A DNA stretch of 64,000 nt from assembly GCF_029222705.1 (NCBI RefSeq), contig NZ_JARGZF010000001.1, positions 740,437 to 804,436 of the forward strand, written 5' to 3'. The stretch comes from Knoellia sp. p5-6-4 (GTDB lineage: Bacteria; Actinomycetota; Actinomycetes; Actinomycetales; Dermatophilaceae). Of this stretch, positions 55,462 to 64,000 are shown in pieces. Position numbers and translations under genes: made by a program. The notes below the pieces were generated by a model, which saw only the letters and a list, made by a program, of their open reading frames with translations, did no database searches and was not told where the DNA came from. Within the stretch, counting starts at the first letter, position 1. The number at the start of each line of letters is the position of its first letter.

Positions 55462-56355
55462 TCAGAACAGCCCAGAGAGCCGGGGGACGACGTGCTCGCC
55501 GAGGCCGTCGACGAACGGCACCGGGTCGCCGGACCACGGCATGACGTGCACCTCGCTGACGCCCACCGCGGCATACCGCTCCATCTGCGCGGCGAAGGCG
55601 GCGCCTCCCGCGGCGGTGCTCGGGTCGAGCCCGGCGGCCCAGAGCACGGTCTTGCGGATGCCGTCGAAGTCGGTGCCCTCGCGCTCGCAGTGCGCGCGGA
55701 GCACCTCGAGCTTGGCGGCCACCGCTTCGGGCGGCGACTGCGGCCCCGCGAAGAGGTTGCAGGCGTCGGCGTACCGCGCCACCAGACGCAGGGTCTTGCG
55801 CTCCCCCGAGCCGCCGACCATCACCGGCACGCGCCGCAGCGGTTGCGGCGAGCAGATGGTCTCGGCGAGCTGGTAGTGCCGGCCGGCCCAGGGACCGTTG
55901 TCCGGGCTCCACATCTGGCGCACGATCTGCAGGGTCTCCTCGAGCCTCTCGAACCGCTCGGCCAGCGGCGGGAAGGGGACGCCGTAGGCCGCGTGCTCGC
56001 GTTCGTACCACCCGGCACCGAGGCCGAGCACCGCCCTGCCGCCGGACAGCACGTCGAGGGTGGCGACGATCTTGGCGAGCAGCCCCGGGTGGCGGTACAT
56101 GACCCCGGTGACGAGGAGCTGCAGCTCGACGGTGCTGGTGTGGGCGGCCAGGAACCCCAGCGTGGCGTAGCCCTCGAGCATCGGGGCGTCCACGTCGCCG
56201 ACGCCCACCCCTCCGATCTGCAGGTAGTGGTCCATGACCGAGACGTTGGCCACGCCGGCCCGTTCGGCGGCCTCTGCGGCTCGTGCCAGCGTCGGTGCGA
56301 TCGCCGCCGGTCCCGCGGGGGCGCCGAAGTTGACGAGGTGGACGCCGACGTCCAT
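55462..56355 (-). CDS. LLM-class F420-dependent oxidoreductase
   Basis: A 297-residue luciferase-like monooxygenase-fold protein: VSVMDHYLQIGG at the N-terminus, TSTVELQLLVTGVMYRHPGLLAKIVATLDVLSGGRAVLGLGAGWYEREHAAYG (core GGRAVLGLGAGWYEREH) is the strongly conserved F420-enzyme block. The ATG shares one base with the SDR stop. Substrate unknown; F420H2 could come from the flanking NpdG-like proteins. Confidence 0.88.
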   Translation of the reverse strand: MDVGVHLVNFGAPAGPAAIAPTLARAAEAAERAGVANVSVMDHYLQIGGVGVGDVDAPMLEGYATLGFLAAHTSTVELQLLVTGVMYRHPGLLAKIVATLDVLSGGRAVLGLGAGWYEREHAAYGVPFPPLAERFERLEETLQIVRQMWSPDNGPWAGRHYQLAETICSPQPLRRVPVMVGGSGERKTLRLVARYADACNLFAGPQSPPEAVAAKLEVLRAHCEREGTDFDGIRKTVLWAAGLDPSTAAGGAAFAAQMERYAAVGVSEVHVMPWSGDPVPFVDGLGEHVVPRLSGLF

Positions 56356-57227
56356 CACGCCTGCCCTCGTCGGGCAGAGGCGGACGGCAGGCCCACGAGC
56401 TCGGCGGAGACCCGCCACAGGCGGGCGGCGGCCTCGGTGTCGTAGGACGCCTGCGACGAGCGCTTGGGCTGCTCGTTCGCGAAGTACTGCCCCGTGACGC
56501 CCTCGACGTCGGGCGAGGACGCGAGGTGGATCGAGGTGCGGGCACCCTTCTCCGGGGTCTTCATGAACGGTCGCATGACCGGCAGCAACAGCCGCATCCA
56601 GCCCTGCGAGTCCTCCTGGCCGAAGGCCGTCCGGACGACACCGGGGTGCAGGACGTTCGCGGTCACCCCCGAGCCCTCGAGCCGCCGGGCGAGCTCGTAG
56701 GTGAACAGCACGTTGGCGAGCTTGGACTGGTTGTAGGCCCGCTGGCCGTTGTAGCTCGCCTCCCCCTGCAGGTCGTCGAAGTCGATGCGACCCATCGCCT
56801 GCGCCCCCGACGACACCGTGACGACGCGGGCCGGAGCGCTCTCGCGCAGCCGGTCGAGCAGCAGGTTGGTCAGCAGGAACGGCGCGAGGTGGTTGACGGC
56901 GAAGGTGCGCTCCAGCCCGTCCTCCGTGGCGTGCCGGCGGGCCCAGTAGCCGCCCACGTTGTTCACGAGGACGTCGAGGCGGGGGTATGCCGCGAGCACC
57001 TGTTCGGCCAGCGCGCGCACCTCCCGCTGCGCCGAGAGGTCGGCGGTGAAGACGTCGACCTCTCCCCCTGCCGCACGGATGCGATCGGCCGCCGCTCGCG
57101 CCCTGGCCTCGTCGCGCCCGACGATGCCGACGCGGGCGCCGAGACCGGCGAGGCCACGCGCCGTGGCCTCGCCGATCCCGCCGGTCCCGCCTGTGACCAG
57201 CACGGTCCTACCGCTCTGGGTCGTCAT
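56355..57227 (-). CDS. Short-chain dehydrogenase (retinol dehydrogenase-like)
   Basis: A 290-residue SDR: TGGTGGIGEATARGL cofactor motif, NNVGG, the catalytic Ser in VTVSSGAQAM and YNQSKLANVLF (Tyr-x3-Lys variant YNQSK). Arg/Asp at the end of beta-2 (VGRDEAR) suggests NADP(H). Substrate unknown. It begins 1 bp after the copy-2 reductase. Confidence 0.87.
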   Translation of the reverse strand: MTTQSGRTVLVTGGTGGIGEATARGLAGLGARVGIVGRDEARARAAADRIRAAGGEVDVFTADLSAQREVRALAEQVLAAYPRLDVLVNNVGGYWARRHATEDGLERTFAVNHLAPFLLTNLLLDRLRESAPARVVTVSSGAQAMGRIDFDDLQGEASYNGQRAYNQSKLANVLFTYELARRLEGSGVTANVLHPGVVRTAFGQEDSQGWMRLLLPVMRPFMKTPEKGARTSIHLASSPDVEGVTGQYFANEQPKRSSQASYDTEAAARLWRVSAELVGLPSASARRGQA

Positions 57228-57228
57228 G

Positions 57229-57903
57229 TCAGCGGACGATCTTGAACGTGAACATCGGGGTGCCCAGCGCGCCCCAGAGCCGGATCCAGACCGTCATCAG
57301 CGACTCGGTGCCGCGGGCCGTCGTGATGTCGCCGAGGTCGATGATGTCGGTGTGGCCGAGGGACTCGAGGAGCTCGACCACGAGTGCCTTGGCTGCCGCG
57401 TCGTCGCCGGACACGAAGTTCGTGAAGTCGCCGCCGGCGACTTGCTTGGGGTCGACCATGACGTAAGCGTTCATCGTGTTGAGCGCCTTGACCACCCGCA
57501 GGTCGGGGAAGGCTCGCTGGATCTGCTCCCCGAGCGAGTCGGTGTTGCTGACGAACAGGCTCGGCGGCATGCCGTTGCCGAAGTCCAGCGGGTTGGCGAT
57601 GTCGAGCACGACGGTGCCGGCGGCGACCTCGGCTGCGCGGATGCCGTCGACCGAGGCCGCGCCCGAGAGGGCGTTGACCACGAGGTCGGCACCCTTGGCT
57701 GCTTCCGCGAACGGCGCCACACCGATGGCGCCGTGCTCGCAGGCCCAGGTGCCGAAGCCTGGGCTGCCCATCCCGTCGGGCTCGGTGCGGGCGAGGGAGA
57801 CCTGCGGGTCGCGGGTGCCGACCACCACGTCGTGGCCGAGCTCGGAGAGGCGGGCGGCGACAGCCTGTCCGACCATGCCGGTGCCGAGGACTGCGATCTT
57901 CAT
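57229..57903 (-). CDS. NADPH:F420 oxidoreductase-like protein, copy 2
   Basis: A 224-residue paralogue of the protein at 54721: MKIAVLGTGMVGQAVAARL, GTRDP, and the same late block HTDIIDLGDITTARGTES. First gene of the four-gene minus-strand module, and reads away from the TetR gene through shared operators. Strong conservation between the copies suggests duplication of the module's reductase. Confidence 0.82.
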   Translation of the reverse strand: MKIAVLGTGMVGQAVAARLSELGHDVVVGTRDPQVSLARTEPDGMGSPGFGTWACEHGAIGVAPFAEAAKGADLVVNALSGAASVDGIRAAEVAAGTVVLDIANPLDFGNGMPPSLFVSNTDSLGEQIQRAFPDLRVVKALNTMNAYVMVDPKQVAGGDFTNFVSGDDAAAKALVVELLESLGHTDIIDLGDITTARGTESLMTVWIRLWGALGTPMFTFKIVR

Positions 57904-57936
57904 GGGTTCTCCTCGAGAGAAAGTTCGGGGTTCAGG

Positions 57937-57989
57937 CAGACAGGTCTGTCTACTTCGATGCAGGAAACCTAACAGACAGATCTGTCTAC
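57937..57989. promoter_or_regulatory. Two TetR-type palindromic operators
   Basis: CAGACAGGTCTGTCTAC (57937-57953) and CAGACAGATCTGTCTAC (57973-57989) are 17-bp copies 36 bp apart. The core AGACAGATCTGTCT (57974-57987) is a perfect palindrome; the other copy differs by one base at the centre. They lie between the divergent module and TetR genes, exactly where the TetR protein should bind to control both. Confidence 0.82.
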
Positions 57990-58036
57990 TCGCAAGGTAT
58001 GCTCGGAACCGACACGCCGGACCACGGAGGAACACG

Positions 58037-58633
58037 ATGCCCACCCCCACCCCGCAGCGACCCAGCGCCGCTCGCGAGCGGATCCTCGAGACCGCCTTCG
58101 CGCTGTTCTACGCCCGCGGCATCCGGGCGGTCGGGGTCGACCTGATCATCGCCGAGTCCGGCGTGGCCAAGGCGACCTTCTACAAGCACTTCCCGGCCAA
58201 GGACGACCTCGTGGTGGCCTACCTCGACAGGGTCGACGGCGTCTGGTCCGGCCAGCTGCACCAGGCGGCCGCCGCGGCCGGCCCCGACCCCGCGGACCAG
58301 CTCGTCGGCATGTTCGACGCCCTGCGCACCGCATGCCGCCGGGAGGGCTACCGCGGCTGCGCCTTCATCAACGCCGCTGCCGAGTCGCAGCCGGGCACCG
58401 CGGTGCACGACCGCACGGTGGCCCACAAGGCCGCGGTGCTCTCGTGGGTGCGCGGCCTGGCGGAGCAGGCCGGGGCGCGCGACCCCGAGTCGCTGGGGCG
58501 CTCGCTGACCCTGCTGCTGGACGGCGGCCTGGCCAGTGGCTCGCTCGACGCCAGCCCCGACGCGCCGGAGGCCGCGAAGGCCTCGGCGAGAGCCCTCGTC
58601 GACGCCGCCACGCGGGCGGGCCGCGCCGCCTGA
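58037..58633 (+). CDS. TetR-family regulator of the redox module
   Basis: A 198-residue TetR protein. The N-terminal HTH (RERILETAFALFYARGIRAV, then GVDLIIAESGVAKATFYKHF) is typical; the C-terminal ligand domain has CRREGYRGCAFINAAAE, like repressors of the YcdC/AcrR group that sense small lipophilic or reactive compounds. Strong ribosome site GGAGG 7 nt before the ATG. Divergent from the four-gene module with paired operators between. Confidence 0.9.
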   Translation: MPTPTPQRPSAARERILETAFALFYARGIRAVGVDLIIAESGVAKATFYKHFPAKDDLVVAYLDRVDGVWSGQLHQAAAAAGPDPADQLVGMFDALRTACRREGYRGCAFINAAAESQPGTAVHDRTVAHKAAVLSWVRGLAEQAGARDPESLGRSLTLLLDGGLASGSLDASPDAPEAAKASARALVDAATRAGRAA

Positions 58634-58634
58634 G

Positions 58635-58657
58635 CCCGACCGCTCACCAGGGTCGGG
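58635..58657. terminator. Short hairpin between tetR and prmC
   Basis: CCCGACC (58635-58641) pairs with GGTCGGG (58651-58657) in the 24-bp gap between two convergent gene ends. Only seven pairs, no T-run. Confidence 0.5.
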
Positions 58658-59506
58658 TCAGGCGCGCACGGCCACCGTCGCCCGCGGACGGGCGGTGAGG
58701 TCCTGGTGGTCCTCGATCTCACGCCACCGCCCCGTGCGGGCGAGCGCGGCCGGAAGCGACTCGCCCTGGGTGTCGGCGTGCTCCATGACGAGCACCCCTC
58801 CCGGACGGAGCAGCGCTGCCGCCCGGGCTGCCACGGCGAGCGGGATGGCGAGGCCGTCGTCGCTGCCGCCGTAGAGCGCGAGGTCGGGGTCGTGGTCTCG
58901 CACCTCCGGGTCGATCGACACCATGCCGACCGGGATGTACGGCGGGTTCGACACGACGACGTCCACCTGGCCCTCGAGCTCGGGGAAGGCGGTGGTCGCG
59001 TCGCCCTGCACGAGCGTGATGTCGAGCCCGGTCGCCGACCGGTTCTGCGCAGCCCAGGCGTGCGCGTCCTCCCCCAGCTCCACGGCATACACCTGCGCCG
59101 CCGGCACCTCGTCCTTGACGGCGAGCGCGATGGCGCCCGAACCGGTGCACAGGTCGACGACGAACGGCCCCTCTCCAGCCTCGCGAGCCGCGTCGACGGC
59201 CAGGCCGGCGACGAACTCGGTCTCGGGTCGGGGCACGAAGACCCCGGGCCCGACGTGCAGCTCGAGGCGGCGGAAGCCCGCCCTCCCGGTCAGGTGCTGC
59301 AGCGGCACCCGGGCGGCGCGCTCCTCCACCAAGGCCTCGTATGCCGCCGGCGCCGGTGCGCCGAGCACCATCGCCTTGCGGACCTCACCCGCAGAGGTGC
59401 CCATCGCGTGGGCGGCGAGCAGCACCGCGTCGGTCTCGGCGGAGGCGATGCCCGCCTCCGCGAGGCGCTGGGTCGCGGCGCGCACCGCGGAGCGGAGGTC
59501 GGTCAC
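58658..59506 (-). CDS. prmC: Release factor glutamine methyltransferase
   Basis: A 282-residue SAM methyltransferase: SAM motif [15 protein letters not shown], catalytic NPPY in VVSNPPYIP and PRPETEFVA. It methylates the Gln of the GGQ motif in RF1/RF2. GTG start overlaps prfA by 4 bp. The usual downstream partner tsaC is about 4 kb away, past the inserted module. Confidence 0.94.
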   Translation of the reverse strand: MTDLRSAVRAATQRLAEAGIASAETDAVLLAAHAMGTSAGEVRKAMVLGAPAPAAYEALVEERAARVPLQHLTGRAGFRRLELHVGPGVFVPRPETEFVAGLAVDAAREAGEGPFVVDLCTGSGAIALAVKDEVPAAQVYAVELGEDAHAWAAQNRSATGLDITLVQGDATTAFPELEGQVDVVVSNPPYIPVGMVSIDPEVRDHDPDLALYGGSDDGLAIPLAVAARAAALLRPGGVLVMEHADTQGESLPAALARTGRWREIEDHQDLTARPRATVAVRA

Positions 59507-60582
59507 GAGCCCTCGGCGACGGCAGCCATCCGTGCCTGCTCGTCGGCGTCGACGGCCGACTGCACCACCGGGTCGAGGTCGCCGTCGAGCACGGCGTCGA
59601 GGTTGTAGGACTTGTAGCCGGTGCGGTGGTCGCTGATCCGGTTCTCGGGGAAGTTGTAGGTGCGGATCCGCTCGGAGCGGTCGACGGTGCGCACCTGCGA
59701 GCGCCGCGCGGCCGAGGCCTCGGCGTCGGCGGCGTCCTGGGCGATCTGGTGCAGGCGGGCGCGCAGGACGCGCAGGGCGGAATCCTTGTTCTGGAGCTGG
59801 CTCTTCTCGTTCTGGCACGAGACCACGGTGCCGGTCGGCAGGTGGGTGATCCGCACTGCCGAGTCGGTGGTGTTGACGCTCTGCCCGCCGGGGCCCGAGG
59901 AGCGGTAGACGTCGATCTTGAGGTCGTTGGGGTCGATGGTGACCTCGACCTCCTCGGCCTCCGGCATCACCAGGACGCCCGCCGCCGAGGTGTGGATGCG
60001 CCCCTGGCTCTCGGTGACGGGCACGCGCTGCACGCGGTGCACCCCGCCCTCGTACTTCAGCCGCGCCCAGGGGGCCTGGCCCGGCTCGGGCGTGCCCTTG
60101 GCCTTGATGGCGACCTGCACGTCCTTGTAGCCGCCGAGGTCGGACTCGGTGGCGTCGATGAGCTCGGTCTTCCAGCCGCGGCGCTCGGCATAGCGCAGGT
60201 ACATCCGCAGCAGGTCGCCGGCGAACAGTGCCGACTCGTCGCCGCCCTCGCCGGCCTTGACCTCGAGGATGATGTCGCGGTCGTCGTCGGGGTCACGCGG
60301 GACGAGCAGGCGGCGCAGCTTCTCCTCCGCGGCGTGCAGCGTCGCCTCGAGCGCGGGCACCTCGGCGGCGAACCCCTCGTCCTCCTTGCCGAGCTCGCGG
60401 GCGGCGGCGAGGTCGTCCTGGGCCGCGTGCCACGCGTGGTAGGCCGCGACGGTCGGCGCGAGCGCGGCATACCGCTTGTTGAGCTGGCGCACCTTGTCCT
60501 GGTCGCCGAACACCGCAGGGTCGGCGAGCTGCGTCTCGAGGTCGGCGTGCTCCTGCACCAGGGCGGCGGCGGACTCCAGCAT
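59503..60582 (-). CDS. prfA: Peptide chain release factor 1
   Basis: RF1, 359 residues, reading UAA and UAG. The GGQ hydrolysis motif is in [15 protein letters not shown], and the acidic region [22 protein letters not shown] (core [14 protein letters not shown]) is typical. ATG at 60582 follows GAGAGGG. Co-transcribed with prmC. Confidence 0.96.
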   Translation of the reverse strand: MLESAAALVQEHADLETQLADPAVFGDQDKVRQLNKRYAALAPTVAAYHAWHAAQDDLAAARELGKEDEGFAAEVPALEATLHAAEEKLRRLLVPRDPDDDRDIILEVKAGEGGDESALFAGDLLRMYLRYAERRGWKTELIDATESDLGGYKDVQVAIKAKGTPEPGQAPWARLKYEGGVHRVQRVPVTESQGRIHTSAAGVLVMPEAEEVEVTIDPNDLKIDVYRSSGPGGQSVNTTDSAVRITHLPTGTVVSCQNEKSQLQNKDSALRVLRARLHQIAQDAADAEASAARRSQVRTVDRSERIRTYNFPENRISDHRTGYKSYNLDAVLDGDLDPVVQSAVDADEQARMAAVAEGS

Positions 60583-60632
60583 GGGCGTCCCTCTCGGGGT
60601 CGACGGGTCGGACAGGCGGGTGGGGAAACGCA

Positions 60633-60671
60633 ATGCGCCGGCCCTGACCGTGGTGGTCAGGACCGGCGCAT
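60633..60671 (-). terminator. Terminator hairpin after rpmE
   Basis: ATGCGCCGG (60633-60641) pairs with CCGGCGCAT (60663-60671), and CCTGACC (60643-60649) with GGTCAGG (60655-60661), one mismatch between the two stems. It separates rpmE from prfA. Confidence 0.7.
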
Positions 60672-60679
60672 CGGAAAAG

Positions 60680-60895
60680 CTACTTGGCGGCCTTCTTGCC
60701 GTAACGGGCCTCGAAGCGGGCCACGCGGCCACCGGTGTCGAGGATCTTCTGCTTGCCGGTGTAGAAGGGGTGGCACTGCGAGCACACGTCGGCGTGGATC
60801 TTGCCGGACGTCGCGGTGCTGCGGGTGGTGAACGTGTTGCCGCAGGTGCAGGTGACCTCGGTCTCCACGTACTGGGGGTGGATGTCCTTCTTCAA
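60680..60895 (-). CDS. rpmE: 50S ribosomal protein L31, zinc-binding form
   Basis: bL31, 71 residues, beginning [21 protein letters not shown] and [11 protein letters not shown] give the four Cys that bind zinc (C+ form). A TTG start fits the family N-terminus. TTGACC (60963-60968) and CATACA (60941-60946) 16 bp apart form a likely promoter; its -10 includes the recurring GGCATAC word. Confidence 0.95.
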   Translation of the reverse strand: MKKDIHPQYVETEVTCTCGNTFTTRSTATSGKIHADVCSQCHPFYTGKQKILDTGGRVARFEARYGKKAAK

Positions 60896-60940
60896 CGTGT
60901 GCTCCTTGAGTCGTTGCGGCCGGGTCGGCGGGATCTGCCC

Positions 60941-60968
60941 TGTATGCCGTGAACCGGTCAGCGGTCAA
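60941..60968 (-). promoter_or_regulatory. Probable rpmE promoter
   Basis: On the minus strand TTGACC (-35, five of six matches) and CATACA (-10-like) are 16 bp apart, about 45-70 nt before the rpmE start. The -10 lies within GGCATAC. Confidence 0.4.
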
Positions 60969-61131
60969 GTGTGCCAGAGAGCGGCGCACATCTCCTAAAC
61001 GAGAGGGCCCTGCTCGGCATTCCCTGACGGCGCAGCCGGCCAGGGCACTCGATGGCGCGCTCTGGTTGCGCTCCGGTCACAGTCAGCGGGTATGCCGCGT
61101 GGCCGGCTCGCGTCCGCGGCACCCTGTGGGC

Positions 61132-62469
61132 GTGCGGGGGGTTCGCTGGTCGGTCGGTGCCGTGGGGGCGGGTGTTGCGCTCCTGCTGGCGGCGTGCACG
61201 CCACCGGGCTGCGACTTCGACCCCTGCCCGCCGGGCAAGGGGTGGGTGAGCGCCGTCGACGACAGCGGTGCCGAGCGCTGGCGCACCGAGCTGGTCGATC
61301 GCTCCGAGACCGCTCCCCTGGTCACCGGAGACCACGTCGTCGTCACCGGCTGCCGGGCCGTGCACGTGCTCGACGCAGCCACCGGGCGCGTCGTGCTCAG
61401 CACCGAGGAGGTCGCCGATGCCGTCGGGGTCGCGGGCGGGATGGTCTGGGGCCGGGACGCGGGCGACGAGGACGGCCCCGGCCGGGGCGTGCGGGGCGTG
61501 CCGCTCTCCGGCACCGGCGGTCAGGGCATCACCCACGCGGGCGGCCGCGACGGTGAGACGGGAGACTTCGGGCGCACCTTCACGGTCTCGGGCGACCGCC
61601 TGGTCGGGACCCACGGTGACGTCCTGTCGGTCCACCCCGCCAACGGCGGCCCGGACCGGTGGGTGCAGCTCCCGGTGCGGCCGTCGCAGCGGGTCGTCAT
61701 GGTGGGAGACCGGCTGGCGGTGGCCGCGTCCAGCGACGGGTCGGTCGTCGGCGTCGACCTCGAGCCGATGCGGCTGGCCTGGCGGGTGGTGCCCGACCAG
61801 GTGAGCCGGCGCTTCGCCCTGCGCGTCGAGGCGCACGGGACGACCGTGCTGGTCTCGGTGCTCGCCGACTCGAGCGCCGCTCGCCTGACGGAGGTCTTCG
61901 CCGTGGCCGCGGAAGACGGCGCGGTGCTCTGGCGGCGGGTCGGGTGGGCGCTCGCCACGGCCGACCCGGCCGTGAGCGTGGTGACCTCGCCGACCGCCGT
62001 GGCAGCCGTCGACACCGCCACCGGCCGCGAGCGCTGGAGCCGTCGGGCGGCTGCCGGCTACACGACCGGCTACCGCGACGTGGACCTCGACACCGAGCAG
62101 CCGCACGCCGGTCTGGCCGGTGACACGGTCGCCCTGCCCGGGCGGGACCTGAGGGCCCGCGACGTCGTGCTCGGCGTGGACGCCAGGACAGGACGTGAGC
62201 GGTGGCGGCTCGAGGTCGGACAGGAGCAGGCGGTGGGTCTCGACCGCGCTGTCGGCATCAACCCGGCGGAGGGCGACCTGCCCGCCACGCAGGGCCAGAG
62301 GTGGCTGCTGGCCCTCGACGCGCTCAGTGGTGACCGACTGTGGCAGCACCAACTGCGGGCAGAGCCGCGCGGCGAGGCGAGACCTGACCAGCACCTCGCT
62401 GCCGACCCGGCTCGTGCGCAGACGGTCGTGGCCGACCTGCCCGGGGTCCCCCGGGGCGGCTGCTACTGA
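61132..62469 (+). CDS. PQQ-like beta-propeller lipoprotein
   Basis: A 445-residue exported lipoprotein. The lipobox is LLLAAC near residue 20, with the Cys then a second Cys pair (GCDFDPCP). The rest has repeated propeller strands of the PQQ-like type: DAATGRVVLS, DTATGRERWS, DARTGRERWRLEV and DALSGDRLWQHQL. It may be a BamB-like or structural extracytoplasmic propeller. Start is uncertain: GTG at 61132 or 61126; no good ribosome site. Its last 7 bp overlap the convergent kinase gene. Confidence 0.72.
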   Translation: MRGVRWSVGAVGAGVALLLAACTPPGCDFDPCPPGKGWVSAVDDSGAERWRTELVDRSETAPLVTGDHVVVTGCRAVHVLDAATGRVVLSTEEVADAVGVAGGMVWGRDAGDEDGPGRGVRGVPLSGTGGQGITHAGGRDGETGDFGRTFTVSGDRLVGTHGDVLSVHPANGGPDRWVQLPVRPSQRVVMVGDRLAVAASSDGSVVGVDLEPMRLAWRVVPDQVSRRFALRVEAHGTTVLVSVLADSSAARLTEVFAVAAEDGAVLWRRVGWALATADPAVSVVTSPTAVAAVDTATGRERWSRRAAAGYTTGYRDVDLDTEQPHAGLAGDTVALPGRDLRARDVVLGVDARTGRERWRLEVGQEQAVGLDRAVGINPAEGDLPATQGQRWLLALDALSGDRLWQHQLRAEPRGEARPDQHLAADPARAQTVVADLPGVPRGGCY

Positions 62470-64000
62470 GGCGCCACGCTCGCGGCTCGAGCCGCGGGCA
62501 GGAAGACCCGCACCGTGGTGCCCTCCCCCTCGGACGAGGCGACGAACATCTGGCCGCCGTGGCCCTCGACGATGGTGCGCACGATGGCCAGGCCCAGCCC
62601 GGTGCCCGGGATCGCCTGGGCCGTGGCGTTGCTCGCACGGAAGAACCGGCTGCCGAGGCGCTCGAGGTCGTCGTGCGGGATGCCGATCCCCGTGTCGGTG
62701 ACCGAGATGGCGATGCGGTCGCCGCTGCTCTCGGCACTGATCCGCACCTGTCCGCCGGCCGGGGTGAACTTGACCGCGTTGGAGCCGAGGTTGATCAGCG
62801 CGCGCTCGAAATGGGTGCGGTCGACGTGGACGCACAGGTCCGCGTCCGGCGGGTCCACCACGAGCTCGAGGTCCCCGTTCGCGGCGGCCGGACGCAGCAC
62901 CTCGACGACGTCGTGGACGATGTCGGCGAGCGCCACGTCTTCGGGCTTGGCGTGCAGACCCGACGTCTCGATCTTGTTGAGCACCAACAGGTCCTCGATG
63001 AGTCCGCGCAGCCGAGCGGTGTTCCGGCCGATGACGCCGAGCGCGCCGAGCTGGGGCTCGGTGAGCCGGCCGTAGTCACCGTCCTCGAGCAGCTCGAGGT
63101 AGCCGCTGATCGACGTCAGGGGCGTGCGCAGCTCGTGGCTGACCGTGGCCATGAAGTCGGTCTTCTGCCGGTCGAGCGCGGTGAGCCGGGTGACCTGCTC
63201 GTCCTGCATCTGCACCAGCCGCGCGGAGACGATGCCCTGGGCGATGTAGGACACGCACTGCTGCACGCCCTGGATCTCGTAGCGGCGCCAGCGCCGCGGC
63301 AGCTCGACGGTCATGAGCGCGAGCACGCCGAGGCCTCGCTCGCCGACGCCGACGGGGACCATGAGCAGGGCGCGGGCGCCGGTGGCCCGGTGGTAGGCCG
63401 CGACCCGCTGCTCGTCCCGCACCGCGGGGTCGAGCATGTCCGGGAGGCGGAAGACCGTGGCCTCACGACGCAGCTCGTCGTTGACCGCGGCCACCTGTCC
63501 CATGAGCGAGGGCGGCAGCGGGGGCAGCGGCGGCAGGTCGTCACGGTGCCACTGTGCGCTGCCCTCGACGGCCCCGCCGTCGTCGACGGTGTAGAGGAGC
63601 ACCCGGTCGAGGGACAGGCCCGTGCCGAGCGAGGCACACACGAGCTCGAGTGCCTCGGCGATCTGGTCGACCGAGCGCACCCGGCGGGCCACGTCGAGGG
63701 TGAGCTGGTGGATGAGCAGCATCTGTGCCTGCTCCTCCTGGAGCAGCTGCCGGCTGCGGACGAGCTCGTTGTAGTCGGCGGCCAGCGCCCGGATCTCCGA
63801 CGACCCCGTGTGCTCGTCGGCGCGGACCACCCGGTCGCCGTCGCGCTGGCGCCGGACCACGGCCCGCAGGTGCACCAGCGGCTCCACCATCGACGCGGTG
63901 ACGAGGCGGCCCCCGAAGAACACGATGAGCAGCGCGAGGAGGCCGCCGACCACCGCGACGGCGGCGACCACCCACACCGACGCACGCGAGAGGGTGCGCG
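62463..64000 (-). CDS. Sensor histidine kinase, 5' part cut by the window edge
   Basis: The frame is open to the right edge, so the N-terminus is missing. Visible order: one membrane helix (VWVVAAVAVVGGLLALLIVFFGG), a HAMP domain, a GAF-like domain (about 100-255 from the helix), HisKA with the phospho-acceptor in ATVSHELRTPLTSISGY, and a HATPase domain with N-box NLGSNAVKF, G1 DTGIGIP and G2 GTGLGLAIV. No response regulator is inside the window. The signal is unknown. Confidence 0.9.
   Translation of the reverse strand, partial: RTLSRASVWVVAAVAVVGGLLALLIVFFGGRLVTASMVEPLVHLRAVVRRQRDGDRVVRADEHTGSSEIRALAADYNELVRSRQLLQEEQAQMLLIHQLTLDVARRVRSVDQIAEALELVCASLGTGLSLDRVLLYTVDDGGAVEGSAQWHRDDLPPLPPLPPSLMGQVAAVNDELRREATVFRLPDMLDPAVRDEQRVAAYHRATGARALLMVPVGVGERGLGVLALMTVELPRRWRRYEIQGVQQCVSYIAQGIVSARLVQMQDEQVTRLTALDRQKTDFMATVSHELRTPLTSISGYLELLEDGDYGRLTEPQLGALGVIGRNTARLRGLIEDLLVLNKIETSGLHAKPEDVALADIVHDVVEVLRPAAANGDLELVVDPPDADLCVHVDRTHFERALINLGSNAVKFTPAGGQVRISAESSGDRIAISVTDTGIGIPHDDLERLGSRFFRASNATAQAIPGTGLGLAIVRTIVEGHGGQMFVASSEGEGTTVRVFLPAARAASVAPQ

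Overview
The window comes from a high-GC Gram-positive chromosome. NucS mismatch endonuclease, GatCAB, a MurA with Asp in place of the active-site Cys, F420-type oxidoreductases, an ilvB leader peptide rich in Ile, Leu and Val, and many -10 boxes (TANNNT) placed 6-8 nt before the start codon all point to Actinomycetota. Micrococcales, perhaps Intrasporangiaceae, is my best guess, but the family is an inference. The region is almost entirely ordinary chromosome. I see no insertion sequence, prophage, CRISPR array, rRNA or tRNA gene, and no gene-free stretch longer than about 260 bases.

Layout. 1-3900: branched-chain amino acid genes on the minus strand (ilvD, then a leader peptide with a textbook attenuator, then ilvB and the start of ilvN). 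3981-8460: a SixA-like phosphatase, a MoaD-like protein coupled to a BNR-type propeller, a PLP decarboxylase and a D-2-hydroxyacid dehydrogenase. 8618-11886: a secreted FN3/FG-GAP repeat protein, a sugar dehydrogenase lipoprotein and a DUF937 protein. 11973-15382: gatC-gatA-gatB. 15450-20173: methylmalonyl-CoA epimerase, a GH15-like secreted hydrolase, crotonyl-CoA carboxylase/reductase and an AI-2E-type membrane protein. 20229-26790: an ABC exporter, an alpha/beta hydrolase, a two-domain 3-hydroxyacyl-CoA dehydrogenase and nucS.

26878-35961 is the most coherent accessory unit. A minus-strand operon (binding protein, two permeases, DeoR regulator, ROK kinase, PfkB kinase, class II aldolase) diverges from an agaS-nagA pair. 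Together they encode import and every step needed to turn N-acetylgalactosamine (or a similar amino sugar) into triose phosphates, without a PTS. It is followed by an ethylmalonyl-CoA mutase-like gene, which together with ccrA, the epimerase and a PduO adenosyltransferase (40009) suggests an ethylmalonyl-CoA route.

38126-49967: a STAS protein, murA, a DUF2550 protein and the whole ATP synthase locus. Here a PspC-domain gene sits between atpD and atpC, the epsilon subunit lacks its C-terminal helices, and a hairpin covers the atpC ribosome site. A CRP-like palindrome lies at the likely atp promoter. 50112-64000: wecA, glyA, tsaC, prmC, prfA and rpmE in the order usual for actinobacteria, but with a roughly 4-kb TetR/F420-type redox module placed between tsaC and prmC; then a propeller lipoprotein and the start of a sensor kinase.

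Across the window the heptamer GTATGCC (either strand) is far more common than base composition predicts, and it repeatedly marks the 5' arm of intergenic hairpins.
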